DNA of 64,000 bases, taken from NCBI GenBank assembly GCA_049651845.1, contig JBASCW010000037.1, positions 1-64,000 on the forward strand, given 5' to 3'. The notes below the pieces were generated by a model. It was given only the letters and a program-made list of their open reading frames with translations, searched no databases and was not told where the DNA came from. Below, one piece after another: positions 16,545-24,890 of the stretch (within the stretch, counting starts at the first letter, position 1; each line of letters begins with the position of its first letter). The position numbers were made by a program, and so were the translations under genes. The stretch is from RBG-16-66-20 sp049651845 (GTDB lineage: Bacteria > Pseudomonadota > Gammaproteobacteria > Burkholderiales > SG8-39).

Positions 16545-17132
16545 ATGAGCGACCAAGAACACCACGACTGCCCCGGTCTTTGCATGAGCCGCAGGGAGGC
16601 CCTGAAGCTGGGGGCCGGCGGCGTTGCGGTCGGTGTCTTCGGACTGCCTGGGGACGCGGCCGCAAAGTCGAGCGATGTCCTGGCCTATCCGCGAAAGCGC
16701 GTCGCCCAGATCAGCCGGCTGGAAGAAGGCGCTCCGCTCGCCTTCACCTATCCCCTCGAACAGCAGCCGAATTTCATCGTCAGGCTCGGGGCACCCGCCC
16801 AGGGCGGCGTGGGGCCGGGCCGCGACATCGTGGCGTTCAGCTCGCTCTGCACGCATATGGGCGGCAACCTGCGAGGCCGCTATCGCCATGACCTCAAGGC
16901 GATCGGCCCCTGTCCGTTTCACTTTTCGACCTTCGATCTGACGAGAAGCGGCATCCCGGTGCACGCCAGCGCCACGCAGCTCTTGCCGCAAGTCGTCCTC
17001 GAGACGGCGGGCGACGACATCTTCGCGGTCGGCGTGCACGGCCTGATCTACGGTTTCCGGCACAACCTGAAGGACGGGACGCTAGCGGCCGGCGCTATCC
17101 CTGCGGGTGCGTCGAAAACCGCGCGCGGTTGA
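16545..17132 (+). CDS. aioB: Rieske [2Fe-2S] subunit of an AioB/IdrB-like oxidoreductase
   Basis: 195 residues. Twin-arginine signal SRREALK followed by a hydrophobic stretch (residues about 17-40), so the folded complex is exported by Tat. The Rieske ligands are C102/H104 (CTHMGG) and C123/H126 (CPFH). The two extra cysteines that form a disulfide in many Rieske proteins are replaced by Gly107 and Phe125. AioB passes electrons from the Mo subunit to a periplasmic cytochrome. It is followed by the Mo subunit after 14 bases. The name aioB reflects family; the substrate of the complex is not established. Confidence 0.82.
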   Translation: MSDQEHHDCPGLCMSRREALKLGAGGVAVGVFGLPGDAAAKSSDVLAYPRKRVAQISRLEEGAPLAFTYPLEQQPNFIVRLGAPAQGGVGPGRDIVAFSSLCTHMGGNLRGRYRHDLKAIGPCPFHFSTFDLTRSGIPVHASATQLLPQVVLETAGDDIFAVGVHGLIYGFRHNLKDGTLAAGAIPAGASKTARG

Positions 17133-17146
17133 ACAAGGGAGAAACC

Positions 17147-19768
17147 ATGTCCGAAAACAGCCAGCATCGCACCCGCCGTCAATTCCTCCTCGCCGCGAGG
17201 ACGACCACCGGGGACTACGGCGCCTACGATATTCCGCAGGACGAGGTGCCCATCCCGCCGGCGAACGCGCAGGTGCTGCCTACCGCCTGCGAATACTGCA
17301 TCGTGGGCTGCGGCTACAAGGCGTATGTCTGGCCGGTCGATGCCCCCGCCGCCGGCGCCAAGGCCTCCGATAACGCGTTGCAGGCGAGCTATCCGGTGAA
17401 GCCGGCAACCGGGCAGTGGATCAGCCCGAACATGCACAACATCGTGCGCCGCGACGGCAAGCTGCATCACGTCGTCATCCTGCCCGACGGCGAGAGCGTC
17501 GTGAACAAGAAAGGCAATCACAGCATTCGCGGCGGCGCGATGGCGCAGAAGGTCTATAACCCCGAGAAGCCAACCGCGGACCGATTGCAGACGCCGCTCT
17601 TGCGCGTGCGCAACATGCTGCTGCCCGTGTCGTGGGATACCGCGACGAGCATCGTCGCCGAATTGTCCAAGCACGTGATCGAGAAGCACGGCGCCGCGGC
17701 CTGGGCGGCGCGCTTCTACAGCTACCACTTCTGGGAAAACACCTACGCCATCACCAAGCTCGTATTCGGCTCCATCGGCACGCCCAATGCCGCCGAGCAC
17801 GACAAGCCGACCGCGCAGAACGACGCCGCCGGGCTCGATGACGCGGGCGTGGACGGGTTCTCGTCCTCGTACGGCGATTGGAAGCTGGCCGACGTCATCT
17901 ACATCAGCGGCAACGATCCCTACGAGAACCAGACCATTCTCTTCACCGAGTGGATGGCGCCGGGCGGCGCGAAAATCGTATTCGTCAACCCGCGCAAGAG
18001 CCCGACCGCGGCCTACGCCGAGCGCACCGGCGGCGTTCATTTGCAGTTGCTGCCCGGAACCGATTCGCTGCTCAACAACGCGATCGCGCGCATCGTTCTC
18101 GAGAACGGTTGGGAGGACGGCGACTGGATCGGCCGCGTAATCGCGAGCCGGGAGGATATTCAGAAGGAGACTTCGAGCTGGCGCCGGACGCGGTTCGGGT
18201 TGAGCTTCGCCGAATACAAGGAATGGCTGCTCTCGGACGACGAATACAAGCTCGACAACGCGGCGAGAATCACGGGCGTTCCGGCGGAGAAAATCAGGCT
18301 CGCCGCCGAGATGCTGGCGCGGCCCTTGGGCAAGGTGCGCCCGAAGACCTCGTTCCTGCTGGAGAAGGGCAACTACTGGTCCTTCAACTATCCCAACTCG
18401 GGCTCGTTGTCGGCGCTCGGTCTGATCTGCGGTGCGGGCGGCCGCCCCGGGCAGGTCATGTCGCGCGTCGGCGGCCATCAGCGCGGCATGATGAGCGGCG
18501 CGGCATACCCCCTCGCCAAATCGCCCACCGTCTATCACGACGTCCGGCCCGGCGACCCGGGCGGCGGCAAGATCCCCCTCAACGTCGATGAAATGGCGTT
18601 CAAGGGCAACACGCGCCTGACCTGGGTGATCGGCACCACCTGGGTCACCGCCATGGCGTCGGGGCAGTCGCACCGGGACCGCATCGCGGCGCTGACGCGC
18701 AATCACCCGGCGCAAGTGACCTCTCTGGACAAGGACGAGGCGATCGCCGAACTGAAGAAGCGCGCCGACAGCGGCGGCATGGTTCTCATCCAGCAGGACG
18801 TGTACGCCAACGATCTGAGCGAGTATGCCGACCTGGTGCTGCCGGCCTCCGGCTGGGGCGAGCAGGACTTCGCCCGCGCGCAGGGCGAGCGCCGCCTGCG
18901 GATCTATTCGAAGTTCTACGACGCCCCGGGCGAGGCGAAGGCCGACTGGTGGATCGTCGCGCAGGTGGCGAAAAAGATGGGCTTCAAAGGCTACGACTGG
19001 TCGAGCTCCAACGAGGTCTTCGAGGAAGCCGCGGCGCGCTCCAAGGGCGGGGCTTACGACTATACGGCGGTGGTCGAGTTCGCCCGCAAAAACGGCAAGC
19101 GCGCGCACGAGCTGCTGCGCGAGATGAGCACCACCGGCATCCAGCTTCCCGCGCGCATCGAGGACGGCAAGCTCGTCGGCACCACGCGCCTGCACGACCA
19201 GACCTTTCCCGCCGGCAAAGAGGCGAACAAGATCGTCAAGCAATTCAATACCGCGAGCGGCAAGGCGATCCTGGTCAAGGGCGACTGGCGCATCGCAAAG
19301 CCGGTTCGAGAGAAGTACGCGCCGCGCGAAGGCGAGTTGTGGATGATCAACGGCCGCATCAACGAACTGTGGCAGACGATGTATGACGACCTGCGCAAGT
19401 CCTACGTCAAGCGCCGCTACCCCTCCAATTTTCTGTTCATCAACCCGGTTGATGCCAAGGCGCGCCAGGTCGAAAGCGGCGACCTGGTGAGCGTGGAGAA
19501 CGACTATGTCGTCAACATCATGGGCGAGGTCACGAAGGGCGCGCTGTCCCTGGTGGCCTACGTGACCGACGAGGTCGCCGCCGGGGTAGGCTATACCTAC
19601 TCGTTTTACCCGGGGCAGAACTCGAACACCATTGTGCCGTCGGTGACCGATCCGATTACCGGGGTCTACAACTACAAGATCGGCAAAGGGCGCGTGCGCA
19701 AGATCGGCGAGACGCCCCTGAAGCACGTCGATGGCGGCATGTCGTTCGTGCCGCGCAGCATCGGTTGA
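17147..19768 (+). CDS. aioA: Molybdopterin oxidoreductase large subunit, AioA/IdrA-like
   Basis: 873 residues from ATG 17147, which has a GGGAGA ribosome-binding site. C48-x2-C51-x3-C55 and Ser126 in place of a fourth cysteine indicate a [3Fe-4S] cluster, as in arsenite oxidase. No protein ligand to Mo is expected. R440 and H444 (RVGGHQ) match arsenite-binding residues of AioA. The first arsenite-binding segment, by a hand alignment from memory (about residues 218-237), lacks the His and Glu found there. An RRQFLL near the N-terminus has no hydrophobic region after it, so export probably depends on the Rieske partner. Could be an arsenite oxidase variant, an iodate-reductase-like enzyme or a new activity. 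Confidence 0.8.
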   Translation: MSENSQHRTRRQFLLAARTTTGDYGAYDIPQDEVPIPPANAQVLPTACEYCIVGCGYKAYVWPVDAPAAGAKASDNALQASYPVKPATGQWISPNMHNIVRRDGKLHHVVILPDGESVVNKKGNHSIRGGAMAQKVYNPEKPTADRLQTPLLRVRNMLLPVSWDTATSIVAELSKHVIEKHGAAAWAARFYSYHFWENTYAITKLVFGSIGTPNAAEHDKPTAQNDAAGLDDAGVDGFSSSYGDWKLADVIYISGNDPYENQTILFTEWMAPGGAKIVFVNPRKSPTAAYAERTGGVHLQLLPGTDSLLNNAIARIVLENGWEDGDWIGRVIASREDIQKETSSWRRTRFGLSFAEYKEWLLSDDEYKLDNAARITGVPAEKIRLAAEMLARPLGKVRPKTSFLLEKGNYWSFNYPNSGSLSALGLICGAGGRPGQVMSRVGGHQRGMMSGAAYPLAKSPTVYHDVRPGDPGGGKIPLNVDEMAFKGNTRLTWVIGTTWVTAMASGQSHRDRIAALTRNHPAQVTSLDKDEAIAELKKRADSGGMVLIQQDVYANDLSEYADLVLPASGWGEQDFARAQGERRLRIYSKFYDAPGEAKADWWIVAQVAKKMGFKGYDWSSSNEVFEEAAARSKGGAYDYTAVVEFARKNGKRAHELLREMSTTGIQLPARIEDGKLVGTTRLHDQTFPAGKEANKIVKQFNTASGKAILVKGDWRIAKPVREKYAPREGELWMINGRINELWQTMYDDLRKSYVKRRYPSNFLFINPVDAKARQVESGDLVSVENDYVVNIMGEVTKGALSLVAYVTDEVAAGVGYTYSFYPGQNSNTIVPSVTDPITGVYNYKIGKGRVRKIGETPLKHVDGGMSFVPRSIG

Positions 19769-19779
19769 GGAGAGCCGAC

Positions 19780-20526
19780 ATGAGAATCGCCCGTCAACTC
19801 CTTCTTGCCGGCCTCACGGGACTCGCCGCGCTCCAGGCGGATGCGCAGACCCGATCCACGGCGCCGGCCGTAACCCCGGCCGGCAAGGCAATCTATGCGC
19901 GCGAATGCGCCGCCTGCCACGGCGTGAAGGGAGACGGCGACGGCCCAGGGGCGCATATCGTCAATCCGGCGCCTCGTGATTTCACCCTCAACGTGTTCAA
20001 GTTCCGCACCACGCCGAGCGGCCAGCCGCCAACCGACGCGGATCTCTTCAAGATCATCACCGATGGTGTCGCGGGCACGGCCATGCCCAGCTTCCGCGAG
20101 CTGCCGGAGAGCGAACGCTGGTCGCTGGCCGCCGTCGTCAAGCAGTTCGCCGCCATCGGTGTGCGCGCCAAGCCGATCGCGATTCCCGCCGAGCCGCAAG
20201 CCACGGCGGCGCTCCTGGAGCAAGGCAAGACGGTCTACGGTGCGCTCAAGTGCGCCAACTGCCATGGCACGGAAGGGCGGGGCGACGGGCCTTCCGCGCT
20301 GACCCTGAAGGACGACGCGAAGCAGCGCGTCTGGGCGCCTAGCCTGACTGCCGGCGCCTTCAAGAGCGGCCGCGATCCGAAAGCTCTCTATGCGCGCATT
20401 GCGACCGGGCTCGACGGCACGCCGATGCCGTCTTACGCGGCCGAGGCGAAGCCCGAGGAAATCTGGGCGCTGGTGCACTTCATCCAGAGCCTGTCGAAAA
20501 CGCCCGCCAGGGAGAAACGCAATTGA
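19780..20526 (+). CDS. Periplasmic dihaem cytochrome c
   Basis: 248 residues. Signal peptide cut after LQADAQ. Two haem c sites, CAACH (near residue 46) and CANCH (near 163), each followed by a GDGDGP/GRGDGP loop and a Met-containing GTAMPSF / GTPMPSY segment that supplies the sixth ligand. It lies right after aioA with a GAGGAGA ribosome-binding site. It likely carries electrons from the Rieske subunit to the oxidase. The C-terminal half of the CcoO-like protein is a close relative of this protein. Confidence 0.85.
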   Translation: MRIARQLLLAGLTGLAALQADAQTRSTAPAVTPAGKAIYARECAACHGVKGDGDGPGAHIVNPAPRDFTLNVFKFRTTPSGQPPTDADLFKIITDGVAGTAMPSFRELPESERWSLAAVVKQFAAIGVRAKPIAIPAEPQATAALLEQGKTVYGALKCANCHGTEGRGDGPSALTLKDDAKQRVWAPSLTAGAFKSGRDPKALYARIATGLDGTPMPSYAAEAKPEEIWALVHFIQSLSKTPAREKRN

Positions 20527-21266
20527 GGCCCTGCCTTCGACCCTTGGCGGTCGCGATGGCATTTGGCTCCTGCGCCCTGATCGGAAGCGCACACGCGTAC
20601 CAGGCCGGAAGCGTCGTCGACGGTGGATCGATTCGCGGCACGGTGAGATTCGATGGCACGCCGCCGCCATCGAAGAAGCTGCCGATCAACAAGGACAACG
20701 AAGTGTGCGGCCCCGGCCCTTTCGAGCACAAGGAGGTCGATGTCGGCGCCAACGGCGCGCTCAAGGGCGTCGTCGTCTACCTCGAGAAAGTGGAGAAAGG
20801 CAAAGTCTGGCCGAGCGCGAGCTACTTGCTCGACCAGACAAAATGCGCGTTTACGCCCGCGCTTCAGGTCGTGCGTAATGGCGCCAGCCTTACCATCCGC
20901 AACAGCGATCCGGTGCTGCACAACGTTCACCCCTACGAGATCGTCGGCAAGTCGCGCCGCACACTGTTCAACCTGGCGCAGCCGACACAGGGCCAGACCA
21001 ACACGATGAAGATCGACGCGAAGCGCGGGCGCGCCATCGAACTGTCGTGCGATGCGCACAACTGGATGAGCGGCTGGGTCTACGTCGTCGACAATCCCTA
21101 CTACGCGCTCGTCGGGGCCGATGGCAAATTCGAAATCGGCGGCGTGCCGCCGGGCGAATACAAAGTCATGGCTTGGCATCCGACGCTCGGCACCGTCAGC
21201 CAGACGGTGAAGGTGGCGGCCAAGGGCGCGGCGGACGCCGCGTTCGCTTTCAAACCCGGCTCGTAA
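20523..21266 (+). CDS. Cupredoxin-like exported protein
   Basis: 247 residues; the TTG start overlaps the previous stop (TTGA). After a signal peptide (SAHAY) comes a beta-rich domain. The type 1 copper set is plausible: His in VLHNVHPY, then Cys, His and Met in LSCDAHNWMSGW. A carboxypeptidase-regulatory-like beta domain follows (FEIGGVPPGEYKV). Position between the dihaem cytochrome and CcoN suggests an electron carrier or a copper-delivery protein of the chain. A later ATG start at 20556 is possible. Confidence 0.65.
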   Translation: MRPCLRPLAVAMAFGSCALIGSAHAYQAGSVVDGGSIRGTVRFDGTPPPSKKLPINKDNEVCGPGPFEHKEVDVGANGALKGVVVYLEKVEKGKVWPSASYLLDQTKCAFTPALQVVRNGASLTIRNSDPVLHNVHPYEIVGKSRRTLFNLAQPTQGQTNTMKIDAKRGRAIELSCDAHNWMSGWVYVVDNPYYALVGADGKFEIGGVPPGEYKVMAWHPTLGTVSQTVKVAAKGAADAAFAFKPGS

Positions 21267-22675
21267 TGACGGGGCAGAGCGACGCGCGCGCCCAGTCGCT
21301 GGACGCTCTGGTGGACGCGCCGCTCGTGCGCCTCTGGCTGCTGTGGGGAATGTTCTGGCTCATGCTGACGCCCACCGTCGGCGCCACGATTTCCTCGCTG
21401 TTCAATTTTCCGGACTATCTCGGAACCTCGCTGATGCTCGGCTTCGGGCGGCTGCGTCCGATCCACGTCAACGGCGTCATCTTCGGCGCGTTCTCGACGC
21501 TCTTCATCGGCCTGTGCTACTACCTGCTGCCGCGCCTGTGCGGCGTGCGCGTCGTCTGGGAGCGGCTCGGCTACGTTCTCGTGTGGGCGTGGAACCTCGG
21601 GCTGGCCGCCGGACTGGCGTCGCTCGTGTTCGGCATGAACCGCGGCCTTGAGGCCGGCGAGCTGCCCGCGTTCGCGTCGACGGTTCTCTTCGCCGCCATC
21701 GTGACGCTGACGGTCCAGTTCACCGCTACGGTGGCGCGGCGGCGCGACGAGCAGCTCTACGTCAGCCTGTGGTATCTCGTCGCTGCCTTCGTCTGGACGT
21801 CGCTCAACATGGTGCTCGGCGTCTTCATCCTGCCGAACGCCATCACCGGCATCAACAGCGCCGCCTTTCATGGCCTGTACATCCACTACATCGTCGGCCT
21901 CTGGATCACGCCCGCGGGCTACGTGCTGATCTACTACTTCCTGCCCGCGGCGGTGCGCAATCCGATCTACAGCCACAAGCTCTCGCTCATCGGCTTCTGG
22001 TCGCTGGCGCTGTTCTATCCGTTCGTCGGCATCCACCACTACCTTTACAGCCCGATCGCGGATTGGGCCGAGACGCTGGCCATCATCACCTCGATGCTGT
22101 TGATCGTGCCGGTCTGGACGGTGCTGCAGAACTTCTTCGGCACCATGATCGGCCGCTGGCAGTCCTTCGGGCGCAATCTGCCGGCGAAGTTCCTGATCAT
22201 GGGCTCGCTCATGTATCTCATCGGCTGCTTCCAGGGCTCGGTCGAGGCGTTGCGCTCGATCCAGCAGCCGACCCACTTCACCGACTTCGTGATCTCGCAC
22301 TCCCATCTCACGGTATTCGGCACCTTCGTGGTCTGGGCCGTCGGCGGCCTCGTCTACGTCTGGCCGAAGATTCACGGCCAGGAGCTCTACTCGTTCAAGC
22401 TGGGCAACTGGTCGTTCTGGCTCATCACCCTCGGCATCTCGACGATGGGAATCGTGCTCTCGGCGCAGGGGCTGCAGCAGGGCTTTATGTGGATGGCCGG
22501 CGTGGAGTGGCTCGATTCGATCAATGCGATTCGCGCCTTCTGGGTGGTGCGCACGCTCGCCGGCCTGTCGATGGATCTTGGCATGACCTTGCTCGTGTAC
22601 AACCTGTTGCGCACGGCGATGAAGTCATCGCCGGCCGCGTTCCCCGCGGGCGCCGCGCAAGGAGCCGCGCCGTGA
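21266..22675 (+). CDS. ccoN: cbb3-like haem-copper oxidase catalytic subunit
   Basis: 469 residues; TAATG overlap with the previous gene. About 12 membrane helices. Candidate ligands: His in LRPIHVNG (low-spin haem), His in YIHYIVGLWITPAGY, the HH pair in GIHHYLY (CuB) and SHSHLTVFG (haem ligands). Compared with standard CcoN, the CuB His segment is diverged, so this belongs to a distinct branch of C-type oxidases. It reduces O2 to water at the inner membrane using electrons from the cytochromes encoded around it. Confidence 0.82.
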   Translation: MTGQSDARAQSLDALVDAPLVRLWLLWGMFWLMLTPTVGATISSLFNFPDYLGTSLMLGFGRLRPIHVNGVIFGAFSTLFIGLCYYLLPRLCGVRVVWERLGYVLVWAWNLGLAAGLASLVFGMNRGLEAGELPAFASTVLFAAIVTLTVQFTATVARRRDEQLYVSLWYLVAAFVWTSLNMVLGVFILPNAITGINSAAFHGLYIHYIVGLWITPAGYVLIYYFLPAAVRNPIYSHKLSLIGFWSLALFYPFVGIHHYLYSPIADWAETLAIITSMLLIVPVWTVLQNFFGTMIGRWQSFGRNLPAKFLIMGSLMYLIGCFQGSVEALRSIQQPTHFTDFVISHSHLTVFGTFVVWAVGGLVYVWPKIHGQELYSFKLGNWSFWLITLGISTMGIVLSAQGLQQGFMWMAGVEWLDSINAIRAFWVVRTLAGLSMDLGMTLLVYNLLRTAMKSSPAAFPAGAAQGAAP

Positions 22676-22677
22676 GA

Positions 22678-24369
22678 ATGAGCGCGCGCAACGTGGCGCT
22701 GGTGGCGGGTCTCTTCTTTATCACGCTCGCTACGTTCACCCAGGGGCTGCTGCCGATGCTGGAGCCCCAGTCGCGCACCACCCGGGTCACGGCGGTGGTG
22801 CGCACCGAGCTGGGTGAGCTGAAGTGGACGCATGCCAACGCCACCGACTACACCCCGCTCGAGGCCGAGGGCCGCAAGATCTACATCCGCGAGGGCTGTT
22901 CGTATTGCCACTCGCAGTACGTGCGGCCGGTGACGGGCGAGACGCGGCGCTGGGGGCCGGTGAGCCAGGCCGGCGAGTACGCGTTCGATCTGCCGCACCT
23001 TTTCTCGACGCGGCGCATCGGGCCTGATTTGACGCGCGTCGGCCTCAAGGTCAGCGACGAATGGCACCTGGCCCATTTCTGGGACCCGCGCATGATCGTT
23101 CCAGATTCGATCATGCCGCGCTTCGCGGGGCTCTTCGACAGCCCGAAGGCGAAGGTCCGCGTGGTGACGGACGCGGCCGGACTGCGCAGCCTCGAGCGCA
23201 CCGAGGTCACGCAGGCATTCTTCGATTTCTCGAAAGCCGCGGACCCGCGGGCGCGGCTCATGCTCACGCCGAGCCCCGCAGGGCTGCTGTTCGTCCCCGA
23301 GCGTGCAAGGTACCCGGTCATTCATACGCCGAACCAGGAATTCAAGGGCAACGCGGTGAGGCTGGTCGTGATCACCGACGAACTCAAGGCGCTGATTGCC
23401 TATGTGCAAAAGCTCGGCATGAACCGGGGCAAATGGCGCGATCTGTTCGAGCCGCAGTCGTTCGAGGTGTCGCAAGTCAACATGCATCGATCCGAGGAGT
23501 GGATCGGCTACGGCAAGCAGGAGTACGCGCGGCGTTGCGCCGGCTGCCATGGCGTGGACGGCGACGGCAACGGCCCGGCGGCCACCTTCATGTACAAGAC
23601 CCGGCCGCGCGATTTCACCAAGGGGGTGTTCAAGTTCCGCGACACGCCGTCCAGCTCGCTGCCGACTGACGGCGACCTGCTGCGCACGATGACGCGGGGG
23701 GTGCGCGGCACGGCAATGCCCCCGTGGCACGAGCTTCCGCAGAACGCGCGCCTCGCGCTGCTGCAACACCTCAAGCACGAGCTGGCGGTCGATCGCAGCG
23801 ATCCGGGCAAGCCGTTCGCCTACTTCCAGGAAGATCGCCCCCAGCCTCCCATTCCTATCGGCGAACCGCCCGTCCCATCCGCGGAGATCCTCGCGCGCGG
23901 TGCCGCGATCTGGAAAAGCGCCAAATGCTGGGAGTGCCACGGCGGCGCGGGCAAAGGCGATGGCGAGAAAGCGGCCGGCTTGCTCGATGACGCCAAGTTT
24001 CCCATCCCGCCCGCCAACCTCAGCACCGGCCAGCTCAAGTCGGGCCCGCATGTGCGCGATATTTTCCGCACCATCTCGACCGGCTTGAGCGGCACGCCGA
24101 TGCCGTCCTACGCCGATTCGTTCAGTGAAGAAGAGCGCTGGGCGCTCTCTTACTACGTGCTGTCGCTTTCGGCCTTTCTCGATCCGCTGACGCAGAAGCC
24201 CCTGCCGCTTTCGCCTGCGGACAGGAAGGAGCTCAACGATGCAAGCACCAAGGCGGACTCCTCCGAGAAGGCCTACCGGCCGCAGCTCCTCGGCCCGGCC
24301 GAAGGACCGGGCAGCGCCTATGCCAAGCGGCGCGGCATCGAGCAGCCGGGGGTGTCGTGGAAGAAGTAA
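22678..24369 (+). CDS. ccoO: CcoO-like cytochrome fused to a dihaem cytochrome c domain
   Basis: 563 residues; GTG at 22672 is an in-frame alternative start. An N-terminal membrane anchor precedes a CcoO domain with one haem site (C74-SYC-H78) and the CcoO signature GCSYCHSQYVRP, GPDLTRVG, DSIMPRF. Usual CcoO ends near residue 230. Here the chain continues with two more haem c sites (C287-AGC-H291 and C417-WEC-H421), each with the GDG loop and PM motif of the separate dihaem cytochrome at 19780-20526. The added part may replace the CcoP cytochrome domains, for which no separate gene is seen. Confidence 0.85.
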   Translation: MSARNVALVAGLFFITLATFTQGLLPMLEPQSRTTRVTAVVRTELGELKWTHANATDYTPLEAEGRKIYIREGCSYCHSQYVRPVTGETRRWGPVSQAGEYAFDLPHLFSTRRIGPDLTRVGLKVSDEWHLAHFWDPRMIVPDSIMPRFAGLFDSPKAKVRVVTDAAGLRSLERTEVTQAFFDFSKAADPRARLMLTPSPAGLLFVPERARYPVIHTPNQEFKGNAVRLVVITDELKALIAYVQKLGMNRGKWRDLFEPQSFEVSQVNMHRSEEWIGYGKQEYARRCAGCHGVDGDGNGPAATFMYKTRPRDFTKGVFKFRDTPSSSLPTDGDLLRTMTRGVRGTAMPPWHELPQNARLALLQHLKHELAVDRSDPGKPFAYFQEDRPQPPIPIGEPPVPSAEILARGAAIWKSAKCWECHGGAGKGDGEKAAGLLDDAKFPIPPANLSTGQLKSGPHVRDIFRTISTGLSGTPMPSYADSFSEEERWALSYYVLSLSAFLDPLTQKPLPLSPADRKELNDASTKADSSEKAYRPQLLGPAEGPGSAYAKRRGIEQPGVSWKK

Positions 24370-24515
24370 CGGCGCTTCAGTTCCTCGTCGCCCTGTTCAT
24401 GAGCCTGGCAGGACTGTGTGCCTTCGTCTGGGCCGTCCTCTCGGGCCAGTTCGTCGGCATCGAGGACGCCAAGCATCACGCCTATTCCAGGGAGGTGACC
24501 GAGCATGGCGAATGA
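24357..24515 (+). CDS. ccoS: cbb3 oxidase maturation protein CcoS
   Basis: 52 residues from GTG 24357, overlapping the end of the ccoO-like gene by 13 bases. One membrane helix, then the family signature F-WA-x-x-SGQF-x-x-ED. CcoS is needed for haem and copper insertion into cbb3 oxidases in other bacteria. The start of the next gene lies inside this one. Confidence 0.75.
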   Translation: MEEVTALQFLVALFMSLAGLCAFVWAVLSGQFVGIEDAKHHAYSREVTEHGE

Positions 24516-24681
24516 CGTTCCGCCGCATGAAGCGGTCGAGAAATACGCCGACGGCGATATCGAGGTGCGCCACGGCCGGGTCGATCATTGGCTGGTCCTG
24601 GTCTATGCCGTGCTGTTCGTGTGGGCGATCTATTACGGGTTCGAGTTCTGGGGCGGCCTCGGCCCCGGCCTCGACTATTAG
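24505..24681 (+). CDS. Small membrane protein resembling the CcoP membrane anchor
   Basis: 58 residues, overlapping ccoS by 11 bases. A charged N-terminus with DGDIEVRHGRVDHW leads into one membrane helix and a GGLGPGLDY tail. The DG-x-x-E...W-x-x-x-x-Y pattern before the helix recalls the N-terminal anchor of CcoP, without any haem site. Inference: the anchor remains while the haem domains were moved onto CcoO. Confidence 0.55.
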   Translation: MANDVPPHEAVEKYADGDIEVRHGRVDHWLVLVYAVLFVWAIYYGFEFWGGLGPGLDY

Positions 24682-24690
24682 GGTGCCGCG

Positions 24691-24789
24691 ATGAACGGTG
24701 TCAGCGTGCTGATGGCGATCACGATCGCGAACGGAATGTTCCTGCTGCTGGAGCTGGCCCTGAACGTATTCGGCTCCCTGTTTGGCTGA
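24691..24789 (+). CDS. Very small hydrophobic protein
   Basis: 32 residues from ATG 24691, almost entirely one membrane helix (MAITIANGMFLLLELALNVFG). It sits 9 bases after the previous gene. Small single-helix subunits such as CcoQ occur in cbb3 operons, but no direct match is claimed. Supported by tight packing, start codon and membrane-helix composition. Confidence 0.4.
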   Translation: MNGVSVLMAITIANGMFLLLELALNVFGSLFG

Positions 24790-24790
24790 G

Positions 24791-24883
24791 ATGTCGCTCC
24801 CGGAGGCGATCGCGTTCGCGGTTTTCCTGGTGATGACCCCGGCGTTTTTCGCCTGGGTCGCTTACCTGGCGATCCGCAAGTAG
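24791..24883 (+). CDS. Very small hydrophobic protein
   Basis: 30 residues from ATG 24791, one base after the preceding stop. A single helix followed by a positively charged end (AIRK), which would place the C-terminus in the cytoplasm. Seven bases separate it from the SafE gene. Possibly a CcoQ-like or oxidase-accessory subunit; function unproven. Confidence 0.4.
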   Translation: MSLPEAIAFAVFLVMTPAFFAWVAYLAIRK

Positions 24884-24890
24884 CGCAACG

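Noticed and set aside
17048..19726. 892-codon open frame antisense to aioA
   Set aside because: Composition is that of a reverse-frame shadow (runs of Arg, Gly, Val, His) and the plus strand holds a complete Mo oxidoreductase with cofactor motifs.
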